This document shows, piece after piece, positions 1 through 8,072 of a stretch of DNA of 64,000 nt. Every line of letters starts with the position of its first letter. The first letter of the stretch is position 1. The stretch covers positions 86,784-150,783 of the forward strand of contig NZ_LVEM01000009.1 in assembly GCF_001641335.1 (NCBI RefSeq). Direction: 5' to 3'. The position numbers were made by a program, and so were the translations under genes. The stretch is from Bradyrhizobium stylosanthis. GTDB lineage: Bacteria; Pseudomonadota; Alphaproteobacteria; Rhizobiales; Xanthobacteraceae. Below the pieces are notes generated by a model. It was not told the DNA's origin and ran no database searches. It saw only the letters and a program-made list of their open reading frames with translations.

Positions 1-688
1 TTCCGGCGACTTCACATTCGAGGATGACGTCCTTACCGCCGTCCTTCGACCCGGGGGTGAGCGTCACCCGAAAGCCAAGCCCATCGAAGACCTCAGCAAC
101 GGTGCGCTCGACATCCCGCCATTCCAAATGGGCTAAGGCGCCCGGGTCTCGCGCGATGAGCCGGGCGAAACGCTCGCTGAGTTCGCGCAGAATGACCCGC
201 ACCTCTGTCTCCGCGTCGGGCTCAGCTTCCCGTACGAGCTCCAACCAGCTGCGCAGATCCTCAAGCGCTTTCAGTTCGACCGACAGTGGGAGGTCATGCT
301 CGATCGTGGCCCTGGCCGCGGTCGTGAAGGCGCAATTGCTGACGAGGATCACTCGACCCATCCCCTTCGCCAAGCCAGCCCCGATTAGCTCCCTGACCTG
401 CTCAACCGCGACCTTTCGTGCTCGTGAGTAAAACTTGGCTACTACCCCGAGGCTTTCCGCCGATCCGAGCGCTGGATCGCCGCGGACACCCACGAAGTCG
501 ATCCCTTCGTCCCTGTGTGTGGATGTCGCCTGCAGGTCAAACCCTTCGACCCGGAGGATCGGTCTCAATACACCTCCCAAAATCTGGTCAGCCTCCATCG
601 GTGATGGCGCTGATCCGACTTCGAGCCGGGCAATATCGGCGATGATGCGAGAATATTCTTCATTCGAAATTTTGGCCGCAGCGCGCAT
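1..688 (-). CDS. Mrr-like restriction endonuclease, partial (C-terminus beyond window)
   Basis: The frame opens at an ATG at 688 and reaches the window edge after 229 codons without a stop. The first half has a nuclease-like pattern (RDEGIDFVGV, then VVAKFYSR about 20 residues on) followed by GRVILVSN. The second half, from about residue 190, has WRDVERTVAEVFDGLGF and then SKDGGKDVIL, which resembles the start of the Mrr catalytic domain. The protein may therefore carry two PD-(D/E)XK-type domains in tandem. It follows the AbiH gene by 45 bp on the same strand and is probably the last gene of a defence operon. The catalytic ExK of the second domain lies outside the window, so activity cannot be judged. 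Confidence 0.68.
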   Translation of the reverse strand, partial: MRAAAKISNEEYSRIIADIARLEVGSAPSPMEADQILGGVLRPILRVEGFDLQATSTHRDEGIDFVGVRGDPALGSAESLGVVAKFYSRARKVAVEQVRELIGAGLAKGMGRVILVSNCAFTTAARATIEHDLPLSVELKALEDLRSWLELVREAEPDAETEVRVILRELSERFARLIARDPGALAHLEWRDVERTVAEVFDGLGFRVTLTPGSKDGGKDVILECEVAG

Positions 689-733
689 TACCCTATCTGT
701 TCCTCTTCGATCTCTCCAACCGGTCCGGGCGCT

Positions 734-1633
734 TCAAAACTCACTCAGCAGGGCATATTCGACCAAATGAGATGGCACGCCCAGCGCCACCATGCGCTCG
801 CGCAAACCGTCGAGATCACCGTAGTAGCTGATCTTCCACCGAACCCGATCAACGTCGATATTGGCGATCACCTCGTGAAAGTACGGGTGATCGACGTCGG
901 ACACCGAGTGTCCCATCACAAAGATCCGATCCACGTCCGAAAGGCCGGCGAAGAAGGAAGCATTGTTTTCAATGACTTTTGACGTCGGCTTGAACGTGTC
1001 CTTGAAGTAGTCGTCGACAAGTCGCTGCCCTTCGATGACGCGGATGTCCGCGTCCTCCGGATCTCGTTCAAAGCGGTAAGGGTCGGGACTTGGATCCGGT
1101 TCCCACCCATGACCCAGAATAAGGGTGTCCGTCGGGTTCGCGGCGGCGCCATGAATATGGAGTATGTTGGCGTCAGAGACCCCGTACAGCCGCTGCAATG
1201 ACGGGGTGTAGTTGAAGTTCAGGAAGACCGCGGAGGGGTCGACCGGGACGCGCCGGTCGACGATATCCGAAGCGGACGGAATGGGAAGTTGGCGAATCCA
1301 TTCGGCAAACCGCAAGCGCAGCGTCGTCGAGATCGCCTCGACCGCCTGTTCGATCTCGTATTGATAATCGTGGTGGTACGCGTCGCTCCAATCCTCCGCC
1401 CCATACCCCACGAGGAAATTTGAGGCGTCCTCGATCAGTGAATCACTGTCGAATGAGGCCAGCCGATCCTCAAACTCAGCCCAAAACTGCGCGTCCATGG
1501 CGAAGTATTTCGCGACCACCTCATAGGTCTTGGAGTCGTGCTTTCGAAGATATTCACCGAACGCTTTATATGACGACGGAATGCCGTGGTGGAGATCGAA
1601 GCCATTTCCAATGATGTAGAGAGTCTTCGCCAT
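734..1633 (-). CDS. abiH: AbiH-family abortive-infection protein
   Basis: The protein begins MAKTLYIIGNGFDLHHG, and the IxGNGFDLxHG motif near the N-terminus is the hallmark of the AbiH family (phage abortive infection, first described in Lactococcus). Its length of about 299 residues fits the family. Further family-like motifs are VFLNFNYTPSLQRLYG and ILHIHG in the middle and IFVMGHSVSDVDHPYF near the C-terminus. I chose the ATG at 1633 because the family motif follows directly; an in-frame ATG eight codons upstream is less likely. It sits between two nuclease-like genes and upstream of the Mrr-like gene on one strand, which supports an anti-phage role. The mechanism of AbiH is not established. 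Confidence 0.85.
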   Translation of the reverse strand: MAKTLYIIGNGFDLHHGIPSSYKAFGEYLRKHDSKTYEVVAKYFAMDAQFWAEFEDRLASFDSDSLIEDASNFLVGYGAEDWSDAYHHDYQYEIEQAVEAISTTLRLRFAEWIRQLPIPSASDIVDRRVPVDPSAVFLNFNYTPSLQRLYGVSDANILHIHGAAANPTDTLILGHGWEPDPSPDPYRFERDPEDADIRVIEGQRLVDDYFKDTFKPTSKVIENNASFFAGLSDVDRIFVMGHSVSDVDHPYFHEVIANIDVDRVRWKISYYGDLDGLRERMVALGVPSHLVEYALLSEF

Positions 1634-1692
1634 CGGACCCATTCTTCCGCAGTTCAAGGTTGACGATAGGAGTTGCCCATGCCCGCCGCCCC

Positions 1693-2412
1693 TCAGTCAT
1701 CCGTGTCCATGTCCACCTCCGCGATCAGCTCTTCGGCCAATTCCGAAAGCCATGGCGAGACATCATCGATATGCACCGCGTTGGAGTGGGCCGCGTAGTA
1801 GTCGCCGACCGTTCGAAATCTCTCGCCGAACCGATCCGCGAACATTTTCTGCAGCTTGCTGTTTCTGCTCAGCACGCTCGACATGGCCCGACCACCTCGC
1901 AAGAACCTGATCGCATGCTCGGTCCCGAGCAGATAGAGGTGCTTACGCTTCGCTGTCGGATGCTCTGCAAGCAGCAGATAATCCTTGAAAACGGAATTCT
2001 GGCGGATCGTTTCCGCGCCGCCCCGCCACCGGATGAACTTGAATTCGGCAACCCGAACATTGGTCTCAAGATCGAAGTCGCGGCCCGTGTTTCCGGCGCC
2101 GAGCGATACAGATTCGACCCGCTCCCCCGGCTCGAGAATGTGCGGCAGACACATGAGAATGCCGAGCGCGTGGATCGTGACGTTGATTTGGCCGGCCAAC
2201 CGCTTCATCTCGGCAGCCGCCGCGAGAACGTCGCGGCCGGCCCCTGCACTTTCGAGGAAGCCCGTGCAGTCTCCTGCCGTAACACCACGAACCGCGCCTT
2301 CGATGCGCGATAGCGTTCGTGTCAGGTCCGGGCCGGTGAATCGTCCGACCAGCTTGACGATCTCGGCCGGGTCTGCGGTCAATCTGCTCCCTCCAGCTCC
2401 AGATGCATCCAT
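1693..2412 (-). CDS. PD-(D/E)XK-like nuclease-fold protein B
   Basis: This 239-residue protein is not one I can name. Around residues 110-125 it reads GRDFDLETNVRVAEFKFIRW, a D-x(n)-ExK arrangement typical of PD-(D/E)XK nucleases, with a helical N-terminal half before it. The later segment KHLYLLGTEHAIRFLRG could be the next core strand and helix. The start codon overlaps the 3' end of the upstream gene by 34 bp, suggesting translational coupling. AbiH begins 60 bp after its stop. It could be a DNA-cutting effector or a non-cleaving partner; only the motif supports nuclease assignment. Confidence 0.62.
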   Translation of the reverse strand: MDASGAGGSRLTADPAEIVKLVGRFTGPDLTRTLSRIEGAVRGVTAGDCTGFLESAGAGRDVLAAAAEMKRLAGQINVTIHALGILMCLPHILEPGERVESVSLGAGNTGRDFDLETNVRVAEFKFIRWRGGAETIRQNSVFKDYLLLAEHPTAKRKHLYLLGTEHAIRFLRGGRAMSSVLSRNSKLQKMFADRFGERFRTVGDYYAAHSNAVHIDDVSPWLSELAEELIAEVDMDTDD

Positions 2413-2900
2413 TCCGTCAACTCTTCATCCAGTTCGGCGTCAACATAGACGTCGCAACGGGGGGCATTCCCTGCCTTCACGTCGATCACCAGATGAAGGC
2501 CGACCAAATAGCCATAGGGTCCAGCTTGCTCGGTCAGGCCCTTGAGCTTCCAGATGTCCCCTTCGTAGTCCTTGTTCGTCGACTTCTTGACCTCGACGAC
2601 CAGCAAGTTCTCCCTCTTTCCGACCCGATGCACGATCAGGTCAGGCACGATCGCGTCCTTGCCAATCAGCTCATCGTCGCTGAGACCGTACCGAAGACGT
2701 TTGATGACATCCTCTCGGCGATTCCATTCGAGATCGATCGACCAACCGGCATACTGGCCGTGCAGGAGATCCCGGATTCGAGCGACAAGCGCACGTTCGG
2801 CCGGATCGGCATAAGCAAGATCCTTTTCCTGCAGCAGTGCACGCACCGCGGCCGCGAATACTGAAAGTATTGCTTGCAAATCATCTCCCATACCACCCAT
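2379..2900 (-). CDS. PD-(D/E)XK-like nuclease-fold protein A
   Basis: This protein of up to 173 residues contains KDAIVPDLIVHR followed by LLVVEVKKSTN, a clear PD-x(n)-ExKK core (residues about 84-108), preceded by a helical region. No helicase or DNA-binding domain is visible, so it would have to work with partners. It is the first gene of the leftward cluster and overlaps the next gene by 34 bp. MGGMGDD offers two possible starts, and a downstream ATG four residues in is equally plausible. Hypothetical proteins of this type are common in bacterial defence islands. I infer a defence role from context, not from a named family. Confidence 0.62.
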   Translation of the reverse strand: MGGMGDDLQAILSVFAAAVRALLQEKDLAYADPAERALVARIRDLLHGQYAGWSIDLEWNRREDVIKRLRYGLSDDELIGKDAIVPDLIVHRVGKRENLLVVEVKKSTNKDYEGDIWKLKGLTEQAGPYGYLVGLHLVIDVKAGNAPRCDVYVDAELDEELTEWMHLELEGAD

Positions 2901-3052
2901 TTATCATGAATTACTTCAAAGAAAATCGGGGGCTCCGACGTGAACACCGAAATCGGCGGCACGAACGCGAAAATCGCCACCGCCGCGCACCGGACTGCCG
3001 CGATCATCGGACAGTCGGACGCGACGCGTCTCGTTGACCCGGACTGATTCCC

Positions 3053-3844
3053 ATGACTGAAGATCATTCACGTTCATCGGAGTGGGTCGCCTGGATGCGC
3101 GACTATGTGGACGCGGCGCGCCGCTTTGCCGCCGAGGATCCCGTCGATGTTTCGTCAGAGGAAGAACGCCAGCTTGTGGCGATAAAGGCGGCGCTCTATG
3201 CCCGCGCCCTGACGCTGTTCGAAGGTGCCCTGCTCGTCCTCGAAAACGACCGGCAGCTCGATTTTCGCATTCAGTCGCGTGGTGTCATAGAGGCGACGAT
3301 GTACCTCATCGCGCTGGACCGAAACCCCGCGTTCGTCGCACGCATGAAGGATGACGACTTCAAGAGTCGGCAATCTCGCGCGGCCCTGCATCTTGGTGCG
3401 AAGACGTTTAGTGGCACGGAAGACGTGAGACAGCAGCTCGAGGAATTTGTCGCACAAGGGCTCCAGGGCGCAAAGGCGATCCAGCTCGGCACGCTCCTTC
3501 AGGGCAGCGATTTCGATCGTCTTTACCGCAGTTATCGAGACATTTCCGGGGACGCCGCGCATGTCAGCCTGACGGCGCTAAACCGACACTATATCGCGAA
3601 CGAGACGACCGGCCTGGCGGTTCTGATCATCAACCCTGAGCTCGATGACATCGACTTCCAGGTAACCGTGACAGAGCTCGGCATCTCCATGACGATCGCG
3701 ACGCTTCACATCATGAAGATCAAGGAAAAGACCGACCTCTGGGATGAGTTTCAGGCGCTGTTGCAGCGATACCGAGCCCTGGCGCGCGATGGACACGGCT
3801 CGCCCGAGGCCCCAATCTTGGACACCGGACCAACGCAGCAATGA
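3053..3844 (+). CDS. DUF5677-type protein
   Basis: The 263-residue product is mostly helical and has the segment LDFRIQSRGVIEATMYLIAL (about residues 67-86), resembling the conserved R-x(2)-IEA region of DUF5677 proteins. It later has SYRDISGDAAHVSLTAL, which fits the family's serine/histidine-rich helix. DUF5677 has no established activity but turns up often in accessory and defence regions. The gene stands alone on the plus strand, starting 152 bp from a divergent nuclease-like gene and ending 3 bp before the stop of the convergent gene at 3848. No strong ribosome binding site is visible before the ATG. Confidence 0.55.
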   Translation: MTEDHSRSSEWVAWMRDYVDAARRFAAEDPVDVSSEEERQLVAIKAALYARALTLFEGALLVLENDRQLDFRIQSRGVIEATMYLIALDRNPAFVARMKDDDFKSRQSRAALHLGAKTFSGTEDVRQQLEEFVAQGLQGAKAIQLGTLLQGSDFDRLYRSYRDISGDAAHVSLTALNRHYIANETTGLAVLIINPELDDIDFQVTVTELGISMTIATLHIMKIKEKTDLWDEFQALLQRYRALARDGHGSPEAPILDTGPTQQ

Positions 3845-3847
3845 AGC

Positions 3848-4972
3848 CTACGTCCTCACGAGCTCATTGAGCCACTCGCTGAACAGGACTTGCGATTTCA
3901 AAAACATGCCGCAAAAGCTGAATAGCGACACAAACGGGGTCCGCTCAATACGGAACAGGTGCGTCCGAAAGCTCGCATCCTGGACTTTGCCGTTCTGCAG
4001 CATCTGAGCGAAACGCTTCTCCCGGTCTTCTCCCTCGTAGACATTGATGGCCAAGTCGAGGTGCTGCATTTCTACCGTGCCAAGCGGGGTCAGCGCGGGG
4101 TCGCGGGTGTCGAGATGGATGCATCGGGCGATCATCAAGCCGCTGGGATCATCCGGCCGCGGCAGTTCCTCGATCATCATCGTCAGGTAGTCGTCCTCAC
4201 GGCGTTCAACATGAACCTCAAGCCGGCGCACCTTCTTTACATGATAGTCCCAGTATTCCGCATGTCCCTCGGATGCCGGACGGTCCAACAGATGGTACGC
4301 AGCGAAATCCTTCATGCCTTTGCGGAGGCTGAAGTCTTCCAGCCATCGCGGATTTGCAGGCACCAGCGTCGCTTCGGTCAGCAACTGCAGCGGCTGTGTC
4401 GCAGAATAATATCCTGCGTCGAGACGAACAAAGGCCGGCGCCGTTGGCCATTCATTCTGCGCCCAGTTTACGATACCCGGGCTGAGGTACGGGCAGAGTT
4501 TCGTAAATCCGCTTCCAGCCCGATAGATCTCACTGCCACCGACTGAACTCACTGCGCTGACATCAATCAGCTCGAAATCCTGCCTCCCGTTCGGCCGGCG
4601 TCGGATCTTGCCAAAAAGCCCAGGGACGCTCTTAAAGAGATGCTGGCCACTGTCATAGCGCGTACACAGTCTCTTGACCTCGCGACGATTCCATTCGTGC
4701 TCGACCTCGAACGTCATCGCAAAGGCCGCAAGTCGCTCTCGACGCGTTCGACCTGCAAAGAAGCCGATCGCCAAATAGCCGCTCAGCCCGTTCTCGTCCT
4801 CGGACGTCAAAATGCTTTCGCGAAACGCGAGCAACGGAGCAACCATCGCTGCATGCGGGCCCGGACTTTCCACCAACTCATGGACCGCGATGTTCGCCTC
4901 CTTGGCGATCTTGGCTAAGTCACTGAGCTTCTCGAAATATTCGTCGATCTCCACCAGAAATCCTTCCCCCAA
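3848..4972 (-). CDS. Unrecognised protein of a two-gene operon (374 aa)
   Basis: I do not recognise this protein. The N-terminal third is helical and acidic (YFEKLSDLAKIAKEANIAVHEL). The middle has beta-rich segments around VRRLEVHVERREDDYLTMMIEELPRP. No membrane segment, signal peptide or catalytic motif stands out. Its start lies 6 bp after the stop of the gene at 4979-5659 on the same strand, so the two are almost certainly co-transcribed and probably act together. It converges tail to tail with the DUF5677 gene. The defence-like neighbourhood makes a phage-related role possible, but that is only inference. Confidence 0.6.
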   Translation of the reverse strand: MGEGFLVEIDEYFEKLSDLAKIAKEANIAVHELVESPGPHAAMVAPLLAFRESILTSEDENGLSGYLAIGFFAGRTRRERLAAFAMTFEVEHEWNRREVKRLCTRYDSGQHLFKSVPGLFGKIRRRPNGRQDFELIDVSAVSSVGGSEIYRAGSGFTKLCPYLSPGIVNWAQNEWPTAPAFVRLDAGYYSATQPLQLLTEATLVPANPRWLEDFSLRKGMKDFAAYHLLDRPASEGHAEYWDYHVKKVRRLEVHVERREDDYLTMMIEELPRPDDPSGLMIARCIHLDTRDPALTPLGTVEMQHLDLAINVYEGEDREKRFAQMLQNGKVQDASFRTHLFRIERTPFVSLFSFCGMFLKSQVLFSEWLNELVRT

Positions 4973-4978
4973 TGCCGC

Positions 4979-5659
4979 CTATTCCCTGATCGCGAACACT
5001 TTCCGGGTCCCCGAGACATTGCCGTCCTGATCCATATATCCGTCGTAAGTCCGCCGGACCTCATCTTCCAGGAACGCATCGAAGATCCGAGCGATCTCGG
5101 GCGGCGAGAAATGAAAGAGCTGCGTCTTGCTCTGGGTATCCGACGCGATCAGCAACCCGTCCGGCAGATAGGCGCTTCCGGAAAGAACGCCGATGACACG
5201 GGCGTGCAACATCTTGTCGGAGATCACTTTTGGCGTTCGATTCTCGCGTCGCCGCGCCGTCATGTCATAGTTATTGAAGATTTCGCTCGCGGTGCGGCTG
5301 ACGAACGGTTCACGCCACTCGACATCTTTTTTGACGGCGATCTCGTGTACCTCGAGCGGCGTCTCGCGAAATCGATCCGTCACCAAACGACACTCGATCA
5401 GCCGCCTCATGCACACCGCGGCAACGCCAACCGCCCGTTCCAGCATGTGATAGGGATTATGCTCGGTGTCCGCCTCCGCAAACACCTCGTCCAAACACAG
5501 AAGTATTCTGCGGCGCTGCTCTGCCAGCTCGTTCTTCCACGTATAGGATTGCCACTCGGAGGAGCCCACGCTTCCCAACTTCCGAGCTTCCTCGAACCTT
5601 GCCTGTATCTCATCTTCCGACCTCACGCCTTCCGCCCCCTCATTCCTGCGTCCACTCAT
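4979..5659 (-). CDS. Unrecognised protein, first gene of a two-gene operon (226 aa)
   Basis: This soluble protein is unrecognised. It has a helical N-terminal half with HNPYHMLERAVGVAAVCMRRLIECRLVTD, and a second half containing VSRTASEIFNNYDMTARR and TQLFHFSPPEIARIFDAFLEDE. The overall pattern, with a helical core and no enzyme motif, allows no function call. It is followed after 6 bp by the 374-residue gene, giving a compact two-gene unit that reads away from the ardC remnant. The start used is the first ATG; a start several codons downstream cannot be excluded. Confidence 0.58.
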   Translation of the reverse strand: MSGRRNEGAEGVRSEDEIQARFEEARKLGSVGSSEWQSYTWKNELAEQRRRILLCLDEVFAEADTEHNPYHMLERAVGVAAVCMRRLIECRLVTDRFRETPLEVHEIAVKKDVEWREPFVSRTASEIFNNYDMTARRRENRTPKVISDKMLHARVIGVLSGSAYLPDGLLIASDTQSKTQLFHFSPPEIARIFDAFLEDEVRRTYDGYMDQDGNVSGTRKVFAIRE

Positions 5660-5678
5660 CCTACCTGTTCCACCTGGA

Positions 5679-5960
5679 GCGTGCCTGCCGCCAATGGACG
5701 GATCGACGGGCCGCAGTTACTCGGGGATCGACGTCCTGATCCTCTGGGGCGCCGTGATCGAGCACGGCTATCCCGGCCAGAGCTGGCTCACCTTCCGCCA
5801 AGCGCTCGCCCTCGGCGGCTATGTTCGCAAGGGCGAATGTGGCACGACCGTTGTCTACACCGTTTCGTTCCCGACGACGAGAAGAGGCGTGCCCGCGAAA
5901 CCGGTGAGGATGCCCAGGCCATTCCGCTCCTCAAGCGCTTTACGGTCTCCGATGCGCCCA
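5679..5960 (+). pseudogene. ardC: ardC-like antirestriction gene remnant (frameshifted and truncated)
   Basis: The frame starting at 5694 gives TGRSYSGIDVLILWGA, GQSWLTFRQALALGGYVRKG and CGTTVVYTVSF, which closely match the N-terminal domain of ArdC-type antirestriction proteins (DUF1738). At about 5870 the match moves to another frame, VPDDEKRRARETGEDAQAIP then LLKRFTV, and stops near 5958. The gene has therefore lost its N-terminus, has at least one frameshift, and lacks the metalloprotease domain expected downstream. ArdC genes usually travel on conjugative elements beside DUF736 and ParB genes, both of which occur at 11-15 kb. This supports decay of an inserted element. Confidence 0.78.
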
Positions 5961-6214
5961 GCTCGACCACATTCGCTGGCCAGTTTTACCTCGTCGCCAA
6001 CCTGCATGACGGGCGTCCAGTTGCCCGCGTCGTCTGTTCTCAGAAAGCCGATATGCCGATTGAGTGTGAAAGCGTATACCCGGTCGACACATTGGGAACC
6101 GTCGCGGCTTGCCGTCCAGATAGTTGTGCTTAGGCTTGGCGGCCGAGCTCGATTGCTAAAGCGAAGGGTTGTCTTCTGACCAGTTAACGAGAGCAGGTCA
6201 CTACTTGACCGCAC
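5855..6214 (-). CDS. Small ORF whose 3' end runs into the ardC remnant
   Basis: A GTG at 6214 starts a 119-codon frame that overlaps the stop of the preceding gene by 14 bp, an arrangement that suggests coupling. About the first 80 residues (RVYAFTLNRHIGFLRTDD, NWTPVMQVGDEVKLASE) look like ordinary protein. The remaining codons lie antisense to the ardC remnant and are probably accidental. I read this as the 5' part of a gene cut by the rearrangement that left the ardC fragment. The function is unknown. It may not be expressed as a stable protein. Confidence 0.35.
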   Translation of the reverse strand: MRSSSDLLSLTGQKTTLRFSNRARPPSLSTTIWTASRDGSQCVDRVYAFTLNRHIGFLRTDDAGNWTPVMQVGDEVKLASECGRAGRIGDRKALEERNGLGILTGFAGTPLLVVGNETV

Positions 6215-6656
6215 TTACGCCGTACTTCGAGTCCTCTTCACGAACATAGCGAGCCAACGTGTCTCTTACAGCCCTGGTCGATTCTTCCAGTCTTTGAAGC
6301 ATAGCTCTCAAGTCCGCGATTGTTGCTTCCTCCATATGTAGATTCTGCGGATTTAAAGTAGCTCGGATGAGTTGGTCGAGCGGCATTAGGGAGATCGATA
6401 TTCCAGCCGGAGCGTTGCCGTATTCAAACGATAATTCAGAGATCAGATTGCCGTCCGGGGTAAGTCTGCATGACGACGTCAAGTTAGATGAAATTGCTTC
6501 TTCTAGCAGCCGAGCGGGGATTTCAATCGCCGCAACGACGGTCCCGGTCTCACTGACCCTGTATCCAAGCCGATAAAGATCATCCGCCATTCGCGCATTT
6601 CCGGGGCAGACGCGTTCGGCAAAAGGTTCGATTCCCCACCGAGCAGAAAGAGCCAA
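6201..6656 (-). CDS. Hypothetical protein (151 aa)
   Basis: The protein is unrecognised. It contains ADDLYRLGYRVSETGTVVAAIEIPARLLEEAI, an interior with mixed beta segments, and a C-terminal helix rich in charged residues (DLRAMLQRLEESTRAVRDTLARYV). It reads divergently from the small Xre-type regulator at 6755 across about 100 bp, so that regulator could control it. The next gene on its strand starts inside its stop codon region. No toxin or nuclease motif is visible, so I do not call this a toxin-antitoxin pair. Confidence 0.5.
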   Translation of the reverse strand: MALSARWGIEPFAERVCPGNARMADDLYRLGYRVSETGTVVAAIEIPARLLEEAISSNLTSSCRLTPDGNLISELSFEYGNAPAGISISLMPLDQLIRATLNPQNLHMEEATIADLRAMLQRLEESTRAVRDTLARYVREEDSKYGVSAVK

Positions 6657-6754
6657 TACCTTACCCCATCAACGTGAGTTTCCCCTCCAGAAATACCTAA
6701 TTTATCGGTATCTGAAAAGTCGTTCTATGTGTCTGGCCCCCTTTCGGAGGCCAG

Positions 6755-6991
6755 ATGCCCAAGACGGTTACTTCGCCCATTCAAAAGAAGCTCGCCGCGA
6801 TGTTGGTCGAGCTAAGAAAGGGTGCGGGACTCCGTCAGGTTGATCTTGCCAACAAGCTTGGGGTCTACCAATCCTGGGTAACCCATCTTGAATCTGGGCA
6901 ACGTCGAATAGACGTCGTTGAGCTGATTGAGTTGGGTCGAGCCATTGGCTTTGACCCCGCCGAGGTCGTACGGAAGCTCAATAAGCGTTAG
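6755..6991 (+). CDS. Small Xre-family HTH regulator
   Basis: The 78-residue product is a single cro/C1-type helix-turn-helix domain. LRQVDLANKLGVYQSWVTHLESGQRRID covers helices 2 to 4, with the usual Q-x-x-x-A...S-x-x-x-x-x-E-x-G-x-R spacing, and it ends soon after with DPAEVVRKLNKR. Such single-domain regulators bind DNA as dimers and often repress their own or a divergent promoter. The divergent hypothetical gene begins about 100 bp away. The gene ends 6 bp before the convergent ku stop. Its ATG follows a purine-rich tract (TTTCGGAGG) that could serve as ribosome binding site. Confidence 0.82.
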   Translation: MPKTVTSPIQKKLAAMLVELRKGAGLRQVDLANKLGVYQSWVTHLESGQRRIDVVELIELGRAIGFDPAEVVRKLNKR

Positions 6992-6997
6992 GGCAAG

Positions 6998-7933
6998 CTA
7001 AGCAGACCGACGCTGCGATTTTGCCAGCTGCTTTTTCGCAGCTGTCTCCTTTGCCTGCTTTTTACCGGCAATAGGCATTAGCATCTCTTTCTGACCGCTT
7101 GCAGCTTTGCGCGGCTTCTTGGCCGACTTCTTGGAAGTATTTGCAGGCTCTGTGGACTTCTCCCTCCCGACGCTCTGCCGTAGCGCCTCCATCAGATCAA
7201 CGACGTTCTCTCCCTTTGGCCGCTCTTTGGGACGGATCATCTTGCCGGCCCGCTTCTGGTTGATCAGGTCGACTAGTGCGCCTTCATAGTGGTCCTCAAA
7301 CTTCTTGGGATCGAACGTGCCTGCCTTCTGGTTCACGATGTGCCTGGCGAGATCGAGCATGTCTTTGGTGACTTTGACGTCCTGGATCTCGTCGAAGTAT
7401 TCCTGCTCGCTGCGGACCTCGTAGGGGTAACGCAGCAACGTTCCCACGAGCCCTTTGTCCATCGGCTCAAGTGCAATGATGTGCTCTCGATTGGTCAGCA
7501 CGACGCGTCCGATGGCGACCTTGTTCATTTCACGGATGGTCTCACGGATCACCGCGAAAGCGTCGTGGCCAACCTTGCCATCCGGGCGCAAGTAGTAGGG
7601 TCGGATCAGGTAGCGCGGGTCGATGTCTGCCTTGTCGACGAACTCGTCGATTTCGATCGTGCGGGTTGATTCCAACGCGAGCTCTTCGAGCTCCTCCTTC
7701 GTCACCTCAATGAACTGCCCCTTCTCCAATTCATAGCCCTTGACGATGTCTTCGTTGGGCACCTCGTCGCCAGTGTCCTGATCCACCTTGATGTACTTGA
7801 TGCGGTGGCCAGTCTGCCGATTGAGCTGGTTGAAGGAAATCTTCTCGGACTCAGAAGTCGCCGGGTACAACGCCACCGGACAAGTCACGAGGGACAGACG
7901 CAGGAAGCCTTTCCAGTTGGCGCGGGGGGCCAT
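6998..7933 (-). CDS. ku: Ku-type DNA end-binding protein (NHEJ)
   Basis: The protein from the ATG at 7933 starts MAPRANWKGFLRLSLVTCPV, the standard N-terminus of bacterial Ku, and continues with ISFNQLNRQTGHRIKYIKVD and later YEVRSEQEYFDEI. The core is the Ku70/80 beta-barrel that forms a ring on broken DNA ends and recruits LigD for end joining. The last 60 or so residues form a lysine- and alanine-rich tail (KKSAKKPRKAASG), common in rhizobial Ku and probably DNA-binding. Length is about 311 residues, slightly above the usual 270-300. No ligD is present here, so this is likely one of several ku copies. An upstream in-frame start at 7969 is less likely. Confidence 0.93.
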   Translation of the reverse strand: MAPRANWKGFLRLSLVTCPVALYPATSESEKISFNQLNRQTGHRIKYIKVDQDTGDEVPNEDIVKGYELEKGQFIEVTKEELEELALESTRTIEIDEFVDKADIDPRYLIRPYYLRPDGKVGHDAFAVIRETIREMNKVAIGRVVLTNREHIIALEPMDKGLVGTLLRYPYEVRSEQEYFDEIQDVKVTKDMLDLARHIVNQKAGTFDPKKFEDHYEGALVDLINQKRAGKMIRPKERPKGENVVDLMEALRQSVGREKSTEPANTSKKSAKKPRKAASGQKEMLMPIAGKKQAKETAAKKQLAKSQRRSA

Positions 7934-8047
7934 GTACGCAGAACTCCATGTTGGACGGCTTGGACTCAAGACGATCGAAAGCTGCTGGTTCCGACAATGT
8001 CAGGGGCAAATAATTCGGCCAGCCTCCTATGGTCGGACTCGATTTTT

Positions 8048-8062
8048 GTTCTCTTTATGTTC
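8048..8062 (+). promoter_or_regulatory. LexA (SOS) box
   Basis: The sequence GTTCTCTTTATGTTC is a perfect match to the alphaproteobacterial LexA operator GTTC-N7-GTTC. It lies in the divergent region between ku and the cassette starting at 8073. That cassette includes an SRAP gene, a family known as SOS-associated. The box ends 10 bp before the proposed ATG at 8073, so either the message has a very short leader or translation starts at the in-frame ATG at 8100. Confidence 0.8.
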
Positions 8063-8072
8063 TAATTCGGTT

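Noticed and set aside
24..431. Plus-strand frame at the left edge
   Set aside because: It lies antisense to the partial nuclease gene 1-688 and has a Ser/Arg-rich, unprotein-like translation.
6201..6991. Toxin-antitoxin pair made of the Xre regulator and the 151-residue gene
   Set aside because: The genes are divergent and no toxin fold is visible in the larger protein.
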